Origin: Persicaria tinctoria
Lineage: Eukaryota; Streptophyta; Magnoliopsida; Caryophyllales; Polygonaceae
Assembly (NCBI GenBank): GCA_037127255.1
Contig: JBANSL010000017.1
Span: 69,378,857-69,442,856, forward strand
Length of the DNA: 64,000 bases
Reading direction: 5' to 3'
Within the stretch, counting starts at the first letter, position 1. Every line of letters begins with the position of its first letter. Of the stretch, positions 1 to 13,076 are shown in pieces. The position numbers were made by a program, and so were the translations under genes. The notes under the pieces were generated by a model. That model was not told the DNA's origin. It saw only the letters and a program-made list of their open reading frames with translations, and searched no databases.

Positions 1-1930
1 TTCTTTCGTTCCTGTCTGTGTCGGGTGAGGGTCGTCTTCGTGGTCGGAGCTGAGCATCGTCGTCGGCGAGCTCCAAAGCCCCCACCTTTCCTTCTTCTTT
101 CGAACGCAGATGGTGTTTTTGGGGAAGATGAACAGTAACCCGGGTTGGGTTCTTTTTGTTTCTTTTATTTCGGTCCGGTTCAGCTTATTTATTATGTCCG
201 GTTCGGTTTCCTCACAAAAAAATCAGACTTGGTATAAGAGATGGGCTGGGCTTTGTTTGGATCCGAAATTTAAGAAGGATTTGGGCCTATTTCTTCCTTT
301 GGCCCTAATTTTGTCATTGATTGTGTTTATAAAATGTGTATTAAATATAAGACTTGATTTCGGGTAATTTTCGGAAATTGTTAAATTATTAACAAATTGG
401 ATTATATATATATTATTAAATTACGGATCTTAAAATATAAAGGGATTAAAACAAAATATTATTTGGACTTGGATTTGAAAGAGAATTGGAAAAAGGTTTT
501 CAAGGTTGGAAATTGATTTGATGAATGGAAAAGAATTTAATAGAAGTTAAGAAGAGGATTTTAGGAAATGATCTAACCTTGTCGGAATTGTTGATAAAAT
601 AATAATAGTAAGTGGATTTAAAGGATAATATTCTATTAATAGATTTTGACCAGAGAGGATTTGGGAAATTGTTTTGAAAATGAGTTGACTTAATTTGAGA
701 TTTAAAAGTTTGGAAAATATGGTTGATACGATTTTATCAATGAGGTTGATCGGGAGTGAATGATTTTAGTTGATGTTGATCGTATCGGAAATGTCTTGGA
801 AAATGGTTTTACTATCGATTGGTTTTGGGAATGTTGAGAACGTGGGTTATGTGTGTATGGATGTCGGTCTGGTAGCTTATGGAATTGACTTGATGATAGG
901 TGTGTATTGCTTTTGGACTTGCATTTGGGCCATTGCTTGTGTTATCTTGCTGTTCTGCACTTCCAGGTGAGTTCCTATATGAGCTCACTCAGATTCGAAA
1001 AGAGGGATCTCCCTGCTTGTAGCCATGTGCATACTAGGTGCTTGCATTCATAATAAAGCATGACATGTAGTATCCTGCTAGGATTGCACTCATGATTGAG
1101 CATTCGTTTACTCATTGCTTTTGTAAACAGAACGGCCGTTATCTGTGAAGTAACTAGAGTCATTGCTAGGGTCATAGGGTAGCCCAGCCTCATCGGGTAC
1201 CCTGAGTCAATCGAGTCATGCACTTCCTTTTATTTTGAGATGCCTGCGGGCTTATTTGTGGAGCGGGTTAGGCATGCGTGCCGCCCTATTATGAATGAAT
1301 GCATTCACGAGCTGGCCAGTCTCCACCTATCGGAAGGGGTGGAGGTAGGAGAGGGATATACCACTTGGTATTCGGTGCTAAGGCCTTATTATATTTACGC
1401 ACTTGATCTTAGGGGCATGTTAGTGTGTTAATATTCCGCCTTGCATCTAGAAGCATCTTTATCAGGACTAGCGTGTGTATGTGTCTGCTTGTTTGGGACT
1501 ATATTGCGTAGGGCTTCGATCTGACACCGCCCCGCATACATTTTTTTTAGGTTTGTTTTGCAGCATTATTGTTCCTTGCTTCTGTGACGTGGGAACTCTC
1601 TTGGGCGATTGTAAAGAAATTGTCTAACCTTACATTTCGATAAATACGCGTATTGATTTGGTTTTGACCCGGCTCCGCCGTGGCACCCCCTTGTATTACA
1701 CTTATTTCCGCTAGTCGCACTATTTCTGATTTCCACGCTTAGACTTACGACAGGTACAGGGGACTTCCCCGGGGATTCCAACGATCCCTTCGATTTTGGG
1801 TATGAAATCCCCCTCTTGAAAACGTCAGTCTAGAATTTCAAACCTCGACCCGTACCTGGATTGCAAGATCCGAACAAGGGGTTTTATCCCTTGAAACGTA
1901 ACCCAGAAATCATAATTTTGGGCCGTTACA
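1..1930 (+). repeat. 5' LTR, right two thirds
   Basis: Identical to 8390-10319 except A401/T8790. It ends in GGGCCGTTACA at 1930. The first ~1035 bases of this LTR lie left of the window, by comparison with the complete 3' LTR. Short frames inside it have no protein-family features and are duplicated exactly in the other LTR. Confidence 0.93.
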
Positions 1931-1934
1931 AAGA

Positions 1935-1946
1935 TGGTATCAGAGC
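1935..1946 (+). other. Primer-binding site (initiator tRNA-Met)
   Basis: TGGTATCAGAGC begins four bases after the end of the left LTR. It is the complement of the 3' end of plant initiator tRNA-Met and is the site where minus-strand synthesis is primed in many plant LTR retrotransposons. It fixes the LTR boundary and the plus orientation of the element. Confidence 0.9.
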
Positions 1947-4900
1947 TGAGGTTGTGCAATTCGGGTACAAAAGGGTCGAGTGTATGTTTTGGAAAACTGC
2001 CCATGAATTTCAAAGGTTTTGAACGTGTTTTAAAGGGGCAAAATGAATTTAAGATGTCTAACCTAAATTGGACTAAGTAATGAACTCGACTTGTAATAAA
2101 AGAGAAAAACCGACTAAACAGGGACGCAAGTGGGTAGTAAAGGCGCTAGACCACCCCTATTGGGTGTAGTTGGAAATGGGTAGGCGAAATATTAGCTTGT
2201 TCTTTACAGATGGGTCTGGAAGACTCCAAGGAGGTCATTATGAGTGTCACTAACTGATTCTATGTTGAGTGGTTGCTATGCTAGATATCTGATTGGTATG
2301 CCTGACTATTAAATGTGTATTGACTAATCTGTGCAAACGGGATAGCGAGAGTACCCTTGTTTCTGTATGGTCAACCCAGCTTTGTGTAATAGCCCATTCC
2401 ACTATGTTTGTTAACCCATTGACGGGTCTATCTAGGCTTTCTTTGATGCCAGTGTCTTCCCCGGGAAATTGGTTTGGTAAACACATTGTTTCGGGAATTA
2501 TGGTTGGATGTTAGGTTGTCTGAGTGAGTGTTGGAAGTCCTTGATGTCACTTGAGTTAAAAGTGAGGTGTTTATGGGGCTGTCCTTCCTTATAATCAATC
2601 AGTGTTTTCTTGACACAAAGAGTCATAGCAGAGTCTCACGGGAAGCAAGGGTGATGAGTGGGTTGGGAAAAGTCAGTGGATGCCCTTAGGAATCTCTGTT
2701 CGGTTGTAATGGTGACTCTCTCTGAATTGCATGACATAATTTTGTAATCTTTGGCATGTACCCTGTGAATGCCCATTGGTAAAAAGCTACTCATGTTGTG
2801 GCATCTAGGACTGGTTGCATTGCTTAGGTCTTGTGTTACGTATTGTTTTCTATCATGATTATATGTTGTTTATAGCATGCCTACTTGACATATTGTATTA
2901 ATTGTGCTAATGATCAATTGAAAGCATGAACCACATGATATGAACCTATATGTTTGTTGTTTTGCTTGGGTTAGGTGCATGATAGTGTGATCAACTCCTC
3001 TTTGTATGAATACTGATAGATGATCGTCTTAGCATGTTGGATGATGACGTGTCAATGCTTATTATCCTTTGGTAACAAGAATCTATAGTATTCCCATCTG
3101 TTCTGTATTCGTCAGATTAATTAACGTTGATTGTTTTGCAATTTGTGTTGTTGTGTGATTACTTGCGTTGGATGGAGAATATGTGATATAATTGAGTCTT
3201 GATGAATGCATGTTTCGTTCTAGTATGTGTTGATCTGCACTCATGCCCTGTATTATAATCATATTACCCATTACTTAGACTCGTATTATGCATCATTTAA
3301 CTTTTCTTATGCTTCTATATCGTGGAATATGATTGAGTGATTTCTCACGCGTTGTCATGATTAGTTGCATGCATGTATCGTACGTTATGTTGAGCTATTA
3401 GTGTTATGTAGGACCCTTGGTTGTGACTGGTGTGAGCTTATATCTTGCCTACAGTATTGCTAATTGTCTTCCAGGCTAGGTCCTTGATAGTGTGATTCTT
3501 CCCTCTTCTTAAAGCGTTTTACTCATCCTGATTAGACTGATGCTGAATTCGATGATCGATTTGCTTTTCGTGATGGTAAATCCTAGCATGCTTATATGTT
3601 ATCGCTCGGTGGTATTTCCCTATTACCCTATGATATTCTCTCGTGCTTGCATGAACGTATGACTGGACACCTCGCATGATCACACACCACGCTATATCAT
3701 GATTTCGCATACGCATGATGCACGAATGTTAGAACGGATTTAGTCGGGTTACCTTGATTGTGTTAATGTTTGATAAGTGCTAGTAGTGTCTGGTAGGGCT
3801 CATGATTTCCAATATAACTAACCAAAAGGATCACTTGTTGCCCCTGTTCTATGATGTGATGACTATTGTACTATATATGTGCTCTATGATGGTTCGCTCT
3901 GAACATGATTATAATATGTCGCCAATGATGCCCTTCTTGTTATTTTGATGATGCCTCATGTTTCGTGAACATTAGGTTGACCTCCTCTTAATGACTCTTG
4001 ACTATGCTTGTATTACATCATGTATCGCTAGTATCGTGTGGGACCCATGATTTCTAAATGTACCTCGTCATATGATTACGTGCCATGATTGACCTATTAT
4101 ATGATCATTGTGTTAGATGAGATGGTTACTATGTTGCTATTATATGTTCTCATATGATGCATACACTAAGCTCGTGCATTGTTCATATATGTGATAATTG
4201 TGATGCTCAATAAATCCCGCGTATCCTGTTTAAAGTTGCTGAGCATATCTGTTTCCATTGAATCACATACTACTAGTTATCTCACATGCATCCGTGTAGG
4301 ACTTGATTGTGTCTTTTAGAATGAATACGCATGTTCTTTTCCTTTGAGATAGGTACATGTTAATGTGGGTTAGTGAAATTGATATGCTCCATGATGAATT
4401 CGTGTTACTTGTAGCGATTATAACCTAATAGACTTCCATAAGGGCATTATTGTTATTCTCGGGTCAGAGTCTAGTCCCTAGTCTTGGCATCCTTAGCTTT
4501 ATTCTTGGTTGTTTCCGAAAGGAATTGGGGTTGTCTTCTCTTGTCACTCCCCTATCTCTGCTAACTTAGACTCCTTTGCGGTACTTGGACGAGCGACCGC
4601 ATGGGAAAAAGAACGACAAGTTAGATAACGATAGAGCGGCATAGTAGAAGCGTGGGCCCATAACCCACGGGCCTCAGGATCAATGATGTCGGTAGAACAA
4701 GCACGTGTCGAGGATTGCGGTTACTGAGTGCGATATGACTTGCGAGCGAGAGTGTCTTTCGTTCGAATTGATAATCCTTCTAAGGTTGTTAATGACAACA
4801 TTGCACTGACCTGACGATGAGAATTACGTGTTGATGTGCTGACTTGGGGATGATTGTTGTCTGATTGTCCGTTGTCTATGATGATATGATTTGATGCTTT

Positions 4901-6735
4901 ATAGTTCTAATGTGTCATGATGCCTTGAAGTGTTGATACTCTGAGTTGCTAAGCATGATCTAAATTCCTTTGCCTATAAAAGAATGAACTGCAAATGTTG
5001 TGAAACCTGAATTGTTTAACTGTTAAGGTTATGATGAAACTTGTTAGCTTGACTTCATTATGTTCATATATGATGTTTGCAATGATTATTGAGCATGATG
5101 GTAAACTGAGACTTGTGAACTCATGATGTTATGTTTATAAATGCTAGTTGATATGATGTAGTCCTTATGTGTAATAATGTCCATGATTCTTTCTTTTTGA
5201 ACTTGTGGGTGAGATACTTTTGTGGAGCGGTCAGAAAATGGTGAAGGGATTTGAGTCGTTAGGATGATCGATGGTGATATAAGGTCGAGTTGCAGGAAAC
5301 AATGTTGGCTTAGGTAAGACTGAGTGAGTTTGGGATTTATGAGAGGCAATGCTTGGGTGGTTCCGATGAGCTTAGGGGTGAATCTTGGGTGAGGGTATGA
5401 CTATGAATAGGTCGGCTAGGCGATGATCGAGGAATTTCTAGCGGAGATGTACGATTAGCAGGGCAGGATGCGTGTGAAACCTTGGGATGTGTGAGAAGCG
5501 TAAGAAATGACCTTGTGGATGTTGAAGACATAGTACAAGAGGGTACTCGGGCATGAGGTTAGAGATAGGAGTTGTGTTCTTAGAGGTGGATGGCTAGTGA
5601 GAGTGCTTGGTGGAATGAGGGGCGAGATTGGAATATCGAGATGGATTGTGACTTGATTTGATGTTGGTGAGTCTAGAAGAGGATTAGTCTTGGCTTGAGA
5701 GTGGAGATGGGCGAGTGGAGATTGTGTTTTATTTTGGTTGGTGATGATGTGAGGATCTTCTTGATATTGTGATTTATTAATATGTGCTTGCATGATAATT
5801 AGATAACGACCATGAGGAATCTGATACAGAATGACATTACATGTTGTTATGCAATATTAAAATCTAATTGGTAGTGACAAGTGTCATCATGAGGTATTGA
5901 TGCTTGCTATCCTGTTATATTATTTTAGAAGCATGATAGGATGTGTTGTGATATGATACATGAGACAATAATGTGTTATTATGTGAAGGCATGGTGTTAT
6001 AGTATGTGGTGGTAATCATGATGTTGTATTATATGGTTGACAAGCATGACTATTGATATGTTAAATGATGAGTATGACTTGGAATGTGAATATGATTTGT
6101 ATATATATGAGATAATGGTGTCTGATTACTAAATGATCGTTATATAACATTGTGATGAGTTAAGATGATTTCTAGAGAGCGTGTTGGCATTTTGATGGTG
6201 ATATACTTCATGACCTTCCCTTTTTATTGAATCTTAATAGCATGACCTTGACGATATTGGTGTGTCGATAAGTAGTTTTGTTCCGTTGACTTATGATGAA
6301 ATTTCGCTATGGCTAACCTTGCAAGTACCAATGATTGATGTGATAAAAATGTTATGCTAATGCTGGATAGGAATTGGATAGGATGACTATGTGAATTTGT
6401 GGGTTAAATGATATCCCTTGTTGTGACTGACCCTACTATGATTGCGGTGTTGATACGCGATAATGAGATACCTTTTATGATTTATGGTGTGATGTCGAGA
6501 CGTTGTTATGATTTTGATGTGTTGTGAGATGCACATTATAACCTTTAGTATGATTTGGAGATGCTTGATGTGACCTTGTGGCACTGTGTGGGTACATGGT
6601 TGAGACTTGTCGTATGATGTGATGGTTGGAGATTGTTTGGTTTAAGCCGTTATGCATTTGTTATGGCGTATGAATCTTGTTTGAATGGAGATTGATTTGA
6701 TTATGGAAACTAGGAATAGAATATGGGATTAGCCC

Positions 6736-6756
6736 TTAGAGGTGGATGATACCACC
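6736..6756 (+). other. Decoy polypurine-tract-like motif forming a hairpin
   Basis: TTAGAGGTGGATGAT here repeats the motif that precedes the 3' LTR (7341-7355). It is followed by ACCACCTC, so GAGGTGG and CCACCTC form a 7-bp stem. A shorter copy, TTAGAGGTGGATGG, lies at 5580. Function unknown; it may be an old internal polypurine tract or a relic. Confidence 0.5.
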
Positions 6757-7340
6757 TCCGAGCTTCTGAATTTGATTGATTGTTATGTGGTAAACTGATT
6801 TGGGTTTGGAAGGTTTTGACGAAATTTTGATCGAATGGATTTTACGGGTGTCGGTGTAAAGTTGCTTGGTTAAACGTCTTATTTGAAGATTTTGAGCGGT
6901 TTGAAAATGAATTACTTGGGGTTTTAAAGGATAAACGTTACCGAGAATTTCAACGATTTCGAGGTTAATCTTTATTTTCAATTGCGGAATCCCTTTTAGA
7001 GAATTTCCAAACCCGGGCAGCTCTATGATATTTCACGAAGTGGATACATGCATTTTATGGGGGCGCCTGTAGGGTGTTTGCTAAGACCTAGTGATGATAT
7101 TATAGAACTTTTAGAGTTGTGGTTCTTCCGAAAGGTCGAAGCGAGTATGTGATAGGGGCGCTTATCGCATACTTGTCAAGGCCAATTGGAGATGTCACGA
7201 CCGTGACTGGGATGTTGTGAGAATCCCGGAAGACGCAACCGAGATGATTACAAGATTCTAGACATAGTCCTGGGACTCATCCATTTCAAACTTCATCCCC
7301 TACTTTATTTTGGTTTTAGTCTCGGGGACGAGACTTGTTT

Positions 7341-7354
7341 TTAGAGGTGGATGA
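7341..7354 (+). other. Polypurine tract before the 3' LTR
   Basis: TTAGAGGTGGATGA lies directly before the TGTAAAGG start of the 3' LTR. This is the expected place for plus-strand priming. It is an imperfect purine run, as in many plant gypsy elements. Confidence 0.65.
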
Positions 7355-10319
7355 TGTAAAGGCCCGGATTTTTAAATAATAAATTTCAATAAATAATATA
7401 AATGGATTCAAGTCGGAAATATATATATATATATATATATATATAAGATAAGGTAAAATAAAAATTCGGATATTTCAAGAAAAACTCGTCCTTAATCTCC
7501 TTAATCTCCTAAATCGAAATTGAAATTCTTCAAGCGAATTCCGACCCAAATTTTTTTTTACTTTAAAGATCGACTCTCTCACCTCGAAGATTTAAATTTC
7601 CGACGTCGGGACCACAATTCCGTCTCCCATCACCTATTCTTACACACTTGGTCCCCATATTTGACCAATTTCAACACACTTTCTCTACTTTGGGTAAATC
7701 TTATCCCCTCCATCCTTGATTTCCTTTTCTTTTACAAAAACAAACAGCAACCCTCAATTCTTCTCCCTATTGACCAAAGGACCTATGGGAAAATCAAATG
7801 GACAACCCATTTTCCTCACTTCCTCATTTCACAGCTCAAGCACACCCCTTTCTCCCTTGTGAGTCACCGAGGGGAGCTCCCCATTCCCTCCACTGCAACA
7901 CCACTCCTCCTCCTCCTACTGATTCTTCCGGCCACCAGCTCACCGTCGCACCACCACAACGTCACCACCTCGAGCCGCTCCCGCCAGCCCCTGTTTCGAG
8001 CGCCGCCAGAGCGCCAGCTACACCACCCAAGTCGCCCCTCCCGGATCTCATGGTGAGACTGTCGAGCCCAGGAGCAGCAGCCGCATCTCCCCGGAGTCGC
8101 CAGTAGCAGCAGCGCCGCCAGGAGTCCGGAGACCGAGCCCGAGCGCAGCCTTCGCTCCTCCTCCTTTGGTTTCGATTTTTGAATCGGTAAGACTCCCCTC
8201 CTCCCTTCCGATCGAAAATGTTGCAAGGTTTCACCTTTAAGCCTCTTACCTTCAACCTAGGCCGAGAGATGCAGCCCTGAGCCTCCGGCAAGCTCAATCG
8301 CATCCCGACGAAGCTGAATTGTGCCCCGACGGAGATTTCCGGCGAAGCCTTCGAGACCCCCCCTCGGTGAGCTTCTTCCTTCTCCTTCCTTCTTTCGTTC
8401 CTGTCTGTGTCGGGTGAGGGTCGTCTTCGTGGTCGGAGCTGAGCATCGTCGTCGGCGAGCTCCAAAGCCCCCACCTTTCCTTCTTCTTTCGAACGCAGAT
8501 GGTGTTTTTGGGGAAGATGAACAGTAACCCGGGTTGGGTTCTTTTTGTTTCTTTTATTTCGGTCCGGTTCAGCTTATTTATTATGTCCGGTTCGGTTTCC
8601 TCACAAAAAAATCAGACTTGGTATAAGAGATGGGCTGGGCTTTGTTTGGATCCGAAATTTAAGAAGGATTTGGGCCTATTTCTTCCTTTGGCCCTAATTT
8701 TGTCATTGATTGTGTTTATAAAATGTGTATTAAATATAAGACTTGATTTCGGGTAATTTTCGGAAATTGTTAAATTATTAACAAATTGGTTTATATATAT
8801 ATTATTAAATTACGGATCTTAAAATATAAAGGGATTAAAACAAAATATTATTTGGACTTGGATTTGAAAGAGAATTGGAAAAAGGTTTTCAAGGTTGGAA
8901 ATTGATTTGATGAATGGAAAAGAATTTAATAGAAGTTAAGAAGAGGATTTTAGGAAATGATCTAACCTTGTCGGAATTGTTGATAAAATAATAATAGTAA
9001 GTGGATTTAAAGGATAATATTCTATTAATAGATTTTGACCAGAGAGGATTTGGGAAATTGTTTTGAAAATGAGTTGACTTAATTTGAGATTTAAAAGTTT
9101 GGAAAATATGGTTGATACGATTTTATCAATGAGGTTGATCGGGAGTGAATGATTTTAGTTGATGTTGATCGTATCGGAAATGTCTTGGAAAATGGTTTTA
9201 CTATCGATTGGTTTTGGGAATGTTGAGAACGTGGGTTATGTGTGTATGGATGTCGGTCTGGTAGCTTATGGAATTGACTTGATGATAGGTGTGTATTGCT
9301 TTTGGACTTGCATTTGGGCCATTGCTTGTGTTATCTTGCTGTTCTGCACTTCCAGGTGAGTTCCTATATGAGCTCACTCAGATTCGAAAAGAGGGATCTC
9401 CCTGCTTGTAGCCATGTGCATACTAGGTGCTTGCATTCATAATAAAGCATGACATGTAGTATCCTGCTAGGATTGCACTCATGATTGAGCATTCGTTTAC
9501 TCATTGCTTTTGTAAACAGAACGGCCGTTATCTGTGAAGTAACTAGAGTCATTGCTAGGGTCATAGGGTAGCCCAGCCTCATCGGGTACCCTGAGTCAAT
9601 CGAGTCATGCACTTCCTTTTATTTTGAGATGCCTGCGGGCTTATTTGTGGAGCGGGTTAGGCATGCGTGCCGCCCTATTATGAATGAATGCATTCACGAG
9701 CTGGCCAGTCTCCACCTATCGGAAGGGGTGGAGGTAGGAGAGGGATATACCACTTGGTATTCGGTGCTAAGGCCTTATTATATTTACGCACTTGATCTTA
9801 GGGGCATGTTAGTGTGTTAATATTCCGCCTTGCATCTAGAAGCATCTTTATCAGGACTAGCGTGTGTATGTGTCTGCTTGTTTGGGACTATATTGCGTAG
9901 GGCTTCGATCTGACACCGCCCCGCATACATTTTTTTTAGGTTTGTTTTGCAGCATTATTGTTCCTTGCTTCTGTGACGTGGGAACTCTCTTGGGCGATTG
10001 TAAAGAAATTGTCTAACCTTACATTTCGATAAATACGCGTATTGATTTGGTTTTGACCCGGCTCCGCCGTGGCACCCCCTTGTATTACACTTATTTCCGC
10101 TAGTCGCACTATTTCTGATTTCCACGCTTAGACTTACGACAGGTACAGGGGACTTCCCCGGGGATTCCAACGATCCCTTCGATTTTGGGTATGAAATCCC
10201 CCTCTTGAAAACGTCAGTCTAGAATTTCAAACCTCGACCCGTACCTGGATTGCAAGATCCGAACAAGGGGTTTTATCCCTTGAAACGTAACCCAGAAATC
10301 ATAATTTTGGGCCGTTACA
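7355..10319 (+). repeat. 3' LTR (complete, 2965 bp)
   Basis: Starts TGTAAAGGCCCGG and ends GGGCCGTTACA, so the ends form a short inverted repeat with TG...CA termini. It contains an (AT)n tract near 7421-7444 and a GC- and CT-rich stretch (about 7780-8490) resembling a leader or promoter-proximal region. The distal 1930 bp match the left LTR. The 5-bp target duplication would be TGATG at 10320-10324; its partner is outside the window. Frames within it (for example 7520-8056) show no family features and are not called as genes. Confidence 0.93.
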
Positions 10320-10910
10320 TGATGAACATTGAAGCAAGCTTTGAATTTTAATTTGTAAGATTTGGGCTTCATATGAAACTCTCTTTTCCCTTACAATTAG
10401 ATGCGAGCTTTGTTATGTACTGCAACAATTCCACCCTTTGCCATCTTAGCATCAATTAGGTGCGAACTTTGTCACTTAATTTTTAGAATACAAGCATAGG
10501 CAAATTATATTCCTGGACATATATGTAATTTGAGAATGAAATTTTAAGGATTTATCTAACTGTTTGGGGTTATAACTTACAAAGTGTATATAGAAAAGCA
10601 ATTAATTGGAGTCAAAGATAAAGAGAGAAAATGGAACGAGCAATAATATTCTGGTTTGTGCTTCATCAAGGGCCCAACTTTCGTCTCTCGCCTCGCGCAT
10701 CTAAATTCTCAGGCTCGGCCCTAATAGCGTCCTATGTGGTATGTACATTATGGTTGATTCTAAGAAAAAAAAATCATATGTGGCGCGTTGCAGTTGATAA
10801 TTACTTAAGACTTGCATGTTGCATTTATGGAGCCATGCTGATCATAGGACACAATTTTTAACCCTAAGCCTGTATAGGTACAAAATTACAAGTTCTCTAC
10901 ACCAGGCTTA
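10320..10910. other. Noncoding flank with a relic hAT terminus
   Basis: No gene is supported. Around 10671-10724 the plus strand reads GGGCCCAACTTTCG to GGCTCGGCCCTAATA. Its complement (TAGGGCCGAGCCTGAG) resembles the terminus of the complete hAT at 16081. Only one end is visible, so this is a relic. Confidence 0.35.
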
Positions 10911-11242
10911 GGGTCCGTTTGGTAATGCGCGCAAGTATCTTTTCGGAGCTTTTGGTTTTAAAATTTTATAGTTTTAAATAAGTTAAATATAAGATTTTAA
11001 TTTAATTAACTTTTGAAATTGGATTTTCAACCGCTACTCACCCCAAGCTTTTCATAATTTCATTCATTTTTTTCTATCTGATCAGCTAGTTTGCATCAAA
11101 TACTCTATCAGCTGGGTTACCAAACACCTTACTAGCTTATGAAAACTCTAATTTAACATATATTTAACACACTTAATCCATCAGCTTCAGCTACCCTATC
11201 AGCTTCAGCTACCTCATCAGCTCTGTTTTACCAAACTGGCCC
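10911..11242. mobile_element. Tourist-like MITE (PIF/Harbinger)
   Basis: Left end GGGTCCGTTTGGTAA and right end TTACCAAACTGGCCC are inverted repeats (13 of 15 positions). Both sides are flanked by TTA (10908-10910 and 11243-11245), the target duplication of PIF/Harbinger elements. The 332-bp interior has no reading frame and contains repeated ATCAGCT words near the right end. It is non-autonomous. Confidence 0.8.
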
Positions 11243-11683
11243 TTAGTACGGATAGATTGTATGGAAGTTAATCTTAATCTCTTTCCTTTATCAAATAAAT
11301 AAATAAATCATGAAATATAATGTATTACTTGTGTTAGAAATGATGTATAACCCGGCGTTATACGTAATTATTTTGAATATAATTTATATTATAAAAATAT
11401 AAAAATTATATATTTATATTCTATACACCTATATTTACACATGTTTATAAATTTTTATTATAAAAAAATTATTATTTAAAATATTTAATTATTATAAGGT
11501 TTATTATTTTAGAAAATAATTTTTCTATTTTTATAAAACATAGCTTTTTATAATATAAGTTTATAAATATGTATATATAATTGTAGATAGTATAAAACTA
11601 TAAATATAATTTATATAATTTTGTATAATGTATAGTACGTTAAATCTAAAATAATTAAATATAATACCGAAGGTTATAATATC

Positions 11684-11685
<2 letters not shown>

Positions 11686-11739
<54 letters not shown>
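11686..11739. repeat. (TA)n microsatellite
   Basis: Uninterrupted TA dinucleotides of about 54 bp. The paralogous place near 30000 has only a few units, so it expanded after the duplication. Confidence 0.95.
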
Positions 11740-11743
<4 letters not shown>

Positions 11744-12989
11744 CTTTCATAATAAATTCCCATGTGGGCTTTCTCTCTTCTTCTTTTTTTTTAGAACCAA
11801 ACAGCCATTCATTCATTCAGGTCATGATCATATATTAACCTTGCTTGGTGGCTTGCGCATGGCCGATTGGCCGGCTTACCGGTTCGCTTTCTTTGCAGGC
11901 TAAGATTCGGACCCGTGGAGATTAGCTGACAACCTAGTTCGGAACCCCCACATTACCAAAAAAAAAATCATAAAAATAAAATAAAATCCAGGTCATCATA
12001 GTGTTTCAACTTCAATAAGTAATTGAAAATAAGACCTAATTATATGATAAATCTAGTCTCAGGACATATCCCAACTAAGAAATTCATATAGTAGTGGCCG
12101 GGTTAGATCTCTCATATATCGATCTTTCGATCTTTAGTAATGAATTTGATTGTTGAGATGTAAATGGACAAAAATCGTCTCATATGACAAAAATCGTCCC
12201 ATATCGAAAGCTTGAACAAACTAAGCTTATATAAACATATTTGTTCCTGATCTTTTTGAACTAAATGCAAGGGATGGAGTCTTTGTAGCAGCAATTGGTA
12301 TTTTCATTACACTGGCGAAAACCTTTTTGGTCTTGTTCATTTCCATCACAACTCGGAAAAACTGCAACAACGGAAGAGGGGGAAGAGTGGATAGTAGATC
12401 ATCAAATTCGCTCGAGGAAAGCGAACCTAATATATAAGCTAGTTAGTTACTCCTCATATTGCCAATTGGTTTTAGAATATACACTATACGTACTTAATTG
12501 AGATCTAATTGGTTAATTCACAACTCATTGAATACGTATAGTTTGGTTTAGATCGAAGCAAAGTTCTATTTGTTAAGTTTTAAAAAGAGCTCAAAATTCG
12601 AATTTGTAATTTTTTATTAAAGATTTTTTAAAAAAGAGCAATTCTCGGAACCGGAAATTTTCTTTATTTTATTTTTTTGGGTAATTTTTTTACTAATTTT
12701 AGGGATAAAAAAGTTTTAAAAAAATAAAGTATCACAAAAAACAAGGTTATTTATTATCTTAAAGTCATGAGTGCAAATCCCTTTAATTAACATCGATTTT
12801 TCTTTCATTTTTGTTTATCTTAGTTTTCTTTTACTACAAATTCTTACTATAAATATCACTTTTCATATGAAAAAACCTTAAAACATATGAATAATTATAT
12901 TACGTCGAATGATTAATTATAGTTTTACCTATATATGAATAATCATTTTGTTCACAATTCACAATATAAGAGGTGTTCACGTTAGATCC

Positions 12990-12992
<3 letters not shown>

Positions 12993-13074
<82 letters not shown>
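12993..13074. repeat. (AT)n microsatellite
   Basis: About 41 AT units. The frames running through it on both strands are artefacts of the repeat. Confidence 0.95.

Positions 13075-13076
<2 letters not shown>

Larger units (their letters stand above)
1931..7354 (+). mobile_element. Noncoding internal region of the LARD
   Basis: The 5.4 kb between the LTRs starts with a normal-looking leader. After that it is filled with sequence rich in TGATG and CATGATT words and stop codons in all frames. The plus strand is visibly rich in G and T and poor in C, especially 5000-6700. No retroviral domain is recognisable. Between about 7020 and 7354 the sequence again looks like the 3' end of a gypsy element just before the LTR, so parental ends are kept while the coding core is absent or replaced. 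Confidence 0.8.
1..10319 (+). mobile_element. LTR retrotransposon without coding capacity (LARD type), left end outside the window
   Basis: Positions 1-1930 and 8390-10319 are the same sequence at a constant offset of 8389 bp. I see one substitution (A401 versus T8790) and no indel. An initiator-Met tRNA primer-binding site follows the left repeat, and a purine-rich tract precedes the right repeat at 7355, so the repeats are LTRs. The right LTR is complete (2965 bp, TG...CA); the left one is cut by the window edge. The 5.4 kb between them has no gag, protease, reverse transcriptase, RNase H or integrase reading frame; the longest frame is about 112 codons. That fits a large retrotransposon derivative mobilised in trans. 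The terminal words (TGTAAAGGCCCGG and GGGCCGTTACA), the long LTR and the tRNA-Met site suggest a Ty3/gypsy chromovirus (Tekay/Del-like) parent; this is inference. Confidence 0.9.

Noticed and set aside
5086..5793. Minus-strand frames of 64-112 codons in the LARD interior
   Set aside because: The strong G/T bias removes stops on the opposite strand; the peptides are rich in H, S, T, I and Q and overlap each other.
7520..8474. Open frames of 102-178 codons on both strands in the 3' LTR
   Set aside because: They overlap each other in the same GC- and CT-rich LTR segment, are low in complexity, and have no domain features.
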